This document shows, piece after piece, positions 13,916 to 14,008 of a stretch of DNA of 14,008 nucleotides. A model generated the notes under the pieces. The model saw nothing but the letters and a program-made list of their open reading frames with translations, ran no database searches and was not told where the DNA came from. The first letter of the stretch is position 1. Each line of letters starts with the position of its first letter. A program made the position numbers and the translations under genes. This stretch comes from Dysgonamonadaceae bacterium (GTDB lineage Bacteria > Bacteroidota > Bacteroidia > Bacteroidales > Azobacteroidaceae): the NCBI GenBank assembly GCA_031276105.1, contig JAISNS010000300.1, positions 1 to 14,008 of the forward strand, read 5' to 3'.

Positions 13916-14008
13916 ATGAAAAGAAATTATTTATTACTGCTCATTTTATTCTGTATCGGCCTGAGCGCTTCCGCTCAACTGACATTAGACGACTGCCAAC
14001 GTTTGGCT
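13916..14008 (+). CDS. TolC-family outer-membrane efflux protein (5' end only)
   Basis: Only the first 31 codons are in the window. Residues 1-21 form a signal peptide (MKRNYLLLLILFCIGLSASAQ) written by its ends MKRNYL and SASAQ. The next residues LTLDDCQRLA match the conserved beginning of mature TolC-like proteins (LTLEECxxLAL), whose trimers form the outer-membrane channel of efflux pumps. I chose the ATG at 13916 because it gives a compact signal peptide; an in-frame ATG at 13907 adds three residues. Pump partners would lie beyond the window. Confidence 0.75.
   Translation, partial: MKRNYLLLLILFCIGLSASAQLTLDDCQRLA

Overview
The window looks like chromosomal DNA of a Bacteroidota bacterium, probably order Bacteroidales. 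The evidence is an adjacent SusC/SusD pair, Bacteroidota-type lipoprotein signals, a type IX secretion (T9SS) C-terminal sorting domain, several TAnnTTTG promoter -7 boxes, and a tmRNA whose encoded tag reads GENNYALAA. The species cannot be named from this sequence.

Region 1 (about 318-10190, all minus strand) is a compact polysaccharide utilization locus (PUL). In transcription order it encodes a family 2 glycoside hydrolase (10190-8322), a T9SS-sorted protein with ELWxTDGTxxGT repeats (8243-6351), a SusC TonB-dependent transporter (6179-3036), a SusD glycan-binding lipoprotein (3019-1322) and a PKD/DUF5018-like surface lipoprotein (1295-318). Together these would bind a glycan at the surface, import oligosaccharides and trim them in the periplasm. 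Upstream of the hydrolase is a candidate promoter with two 13-bp direct repeats exactly 21 bp apart, which suggests control by an AraC-type or hybrid two-component regulator. No such regulator lies in the window. Beyond the last PUL gene is an array of 23-bp imperfect tandem repeats (122-324).

Region 2 (about 10360-12060, plus strand, visibly AT-richer) looks like the remains of a mobile element or prophage lying against the 3' end of ssrA. It holds a headless gene for a small regulator-like protein with a terminator, an intact two-gene cassette (a 73-aa protein followed after 1 nt by a DUF2335-type two-helix membrane protein) with its own terminator, and a broken Rz/DUF6549-like gene with an in-frame stop and a frameshift.

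Region 3 (12114-14008) has the tmRNA gene ssrA on the minus strand, a dispersed palindromic repeat, a DPM1/GtrB-like family 2 glycosyltransferase on the plus strand with a good Bacteroidota promoter, and the first 31 codons of a TolC-like outer-membrane efflux protein running off the end. The palindromic repeat also occurs at 6226-6341, between two PUL genes, and as a fragment near position 100.
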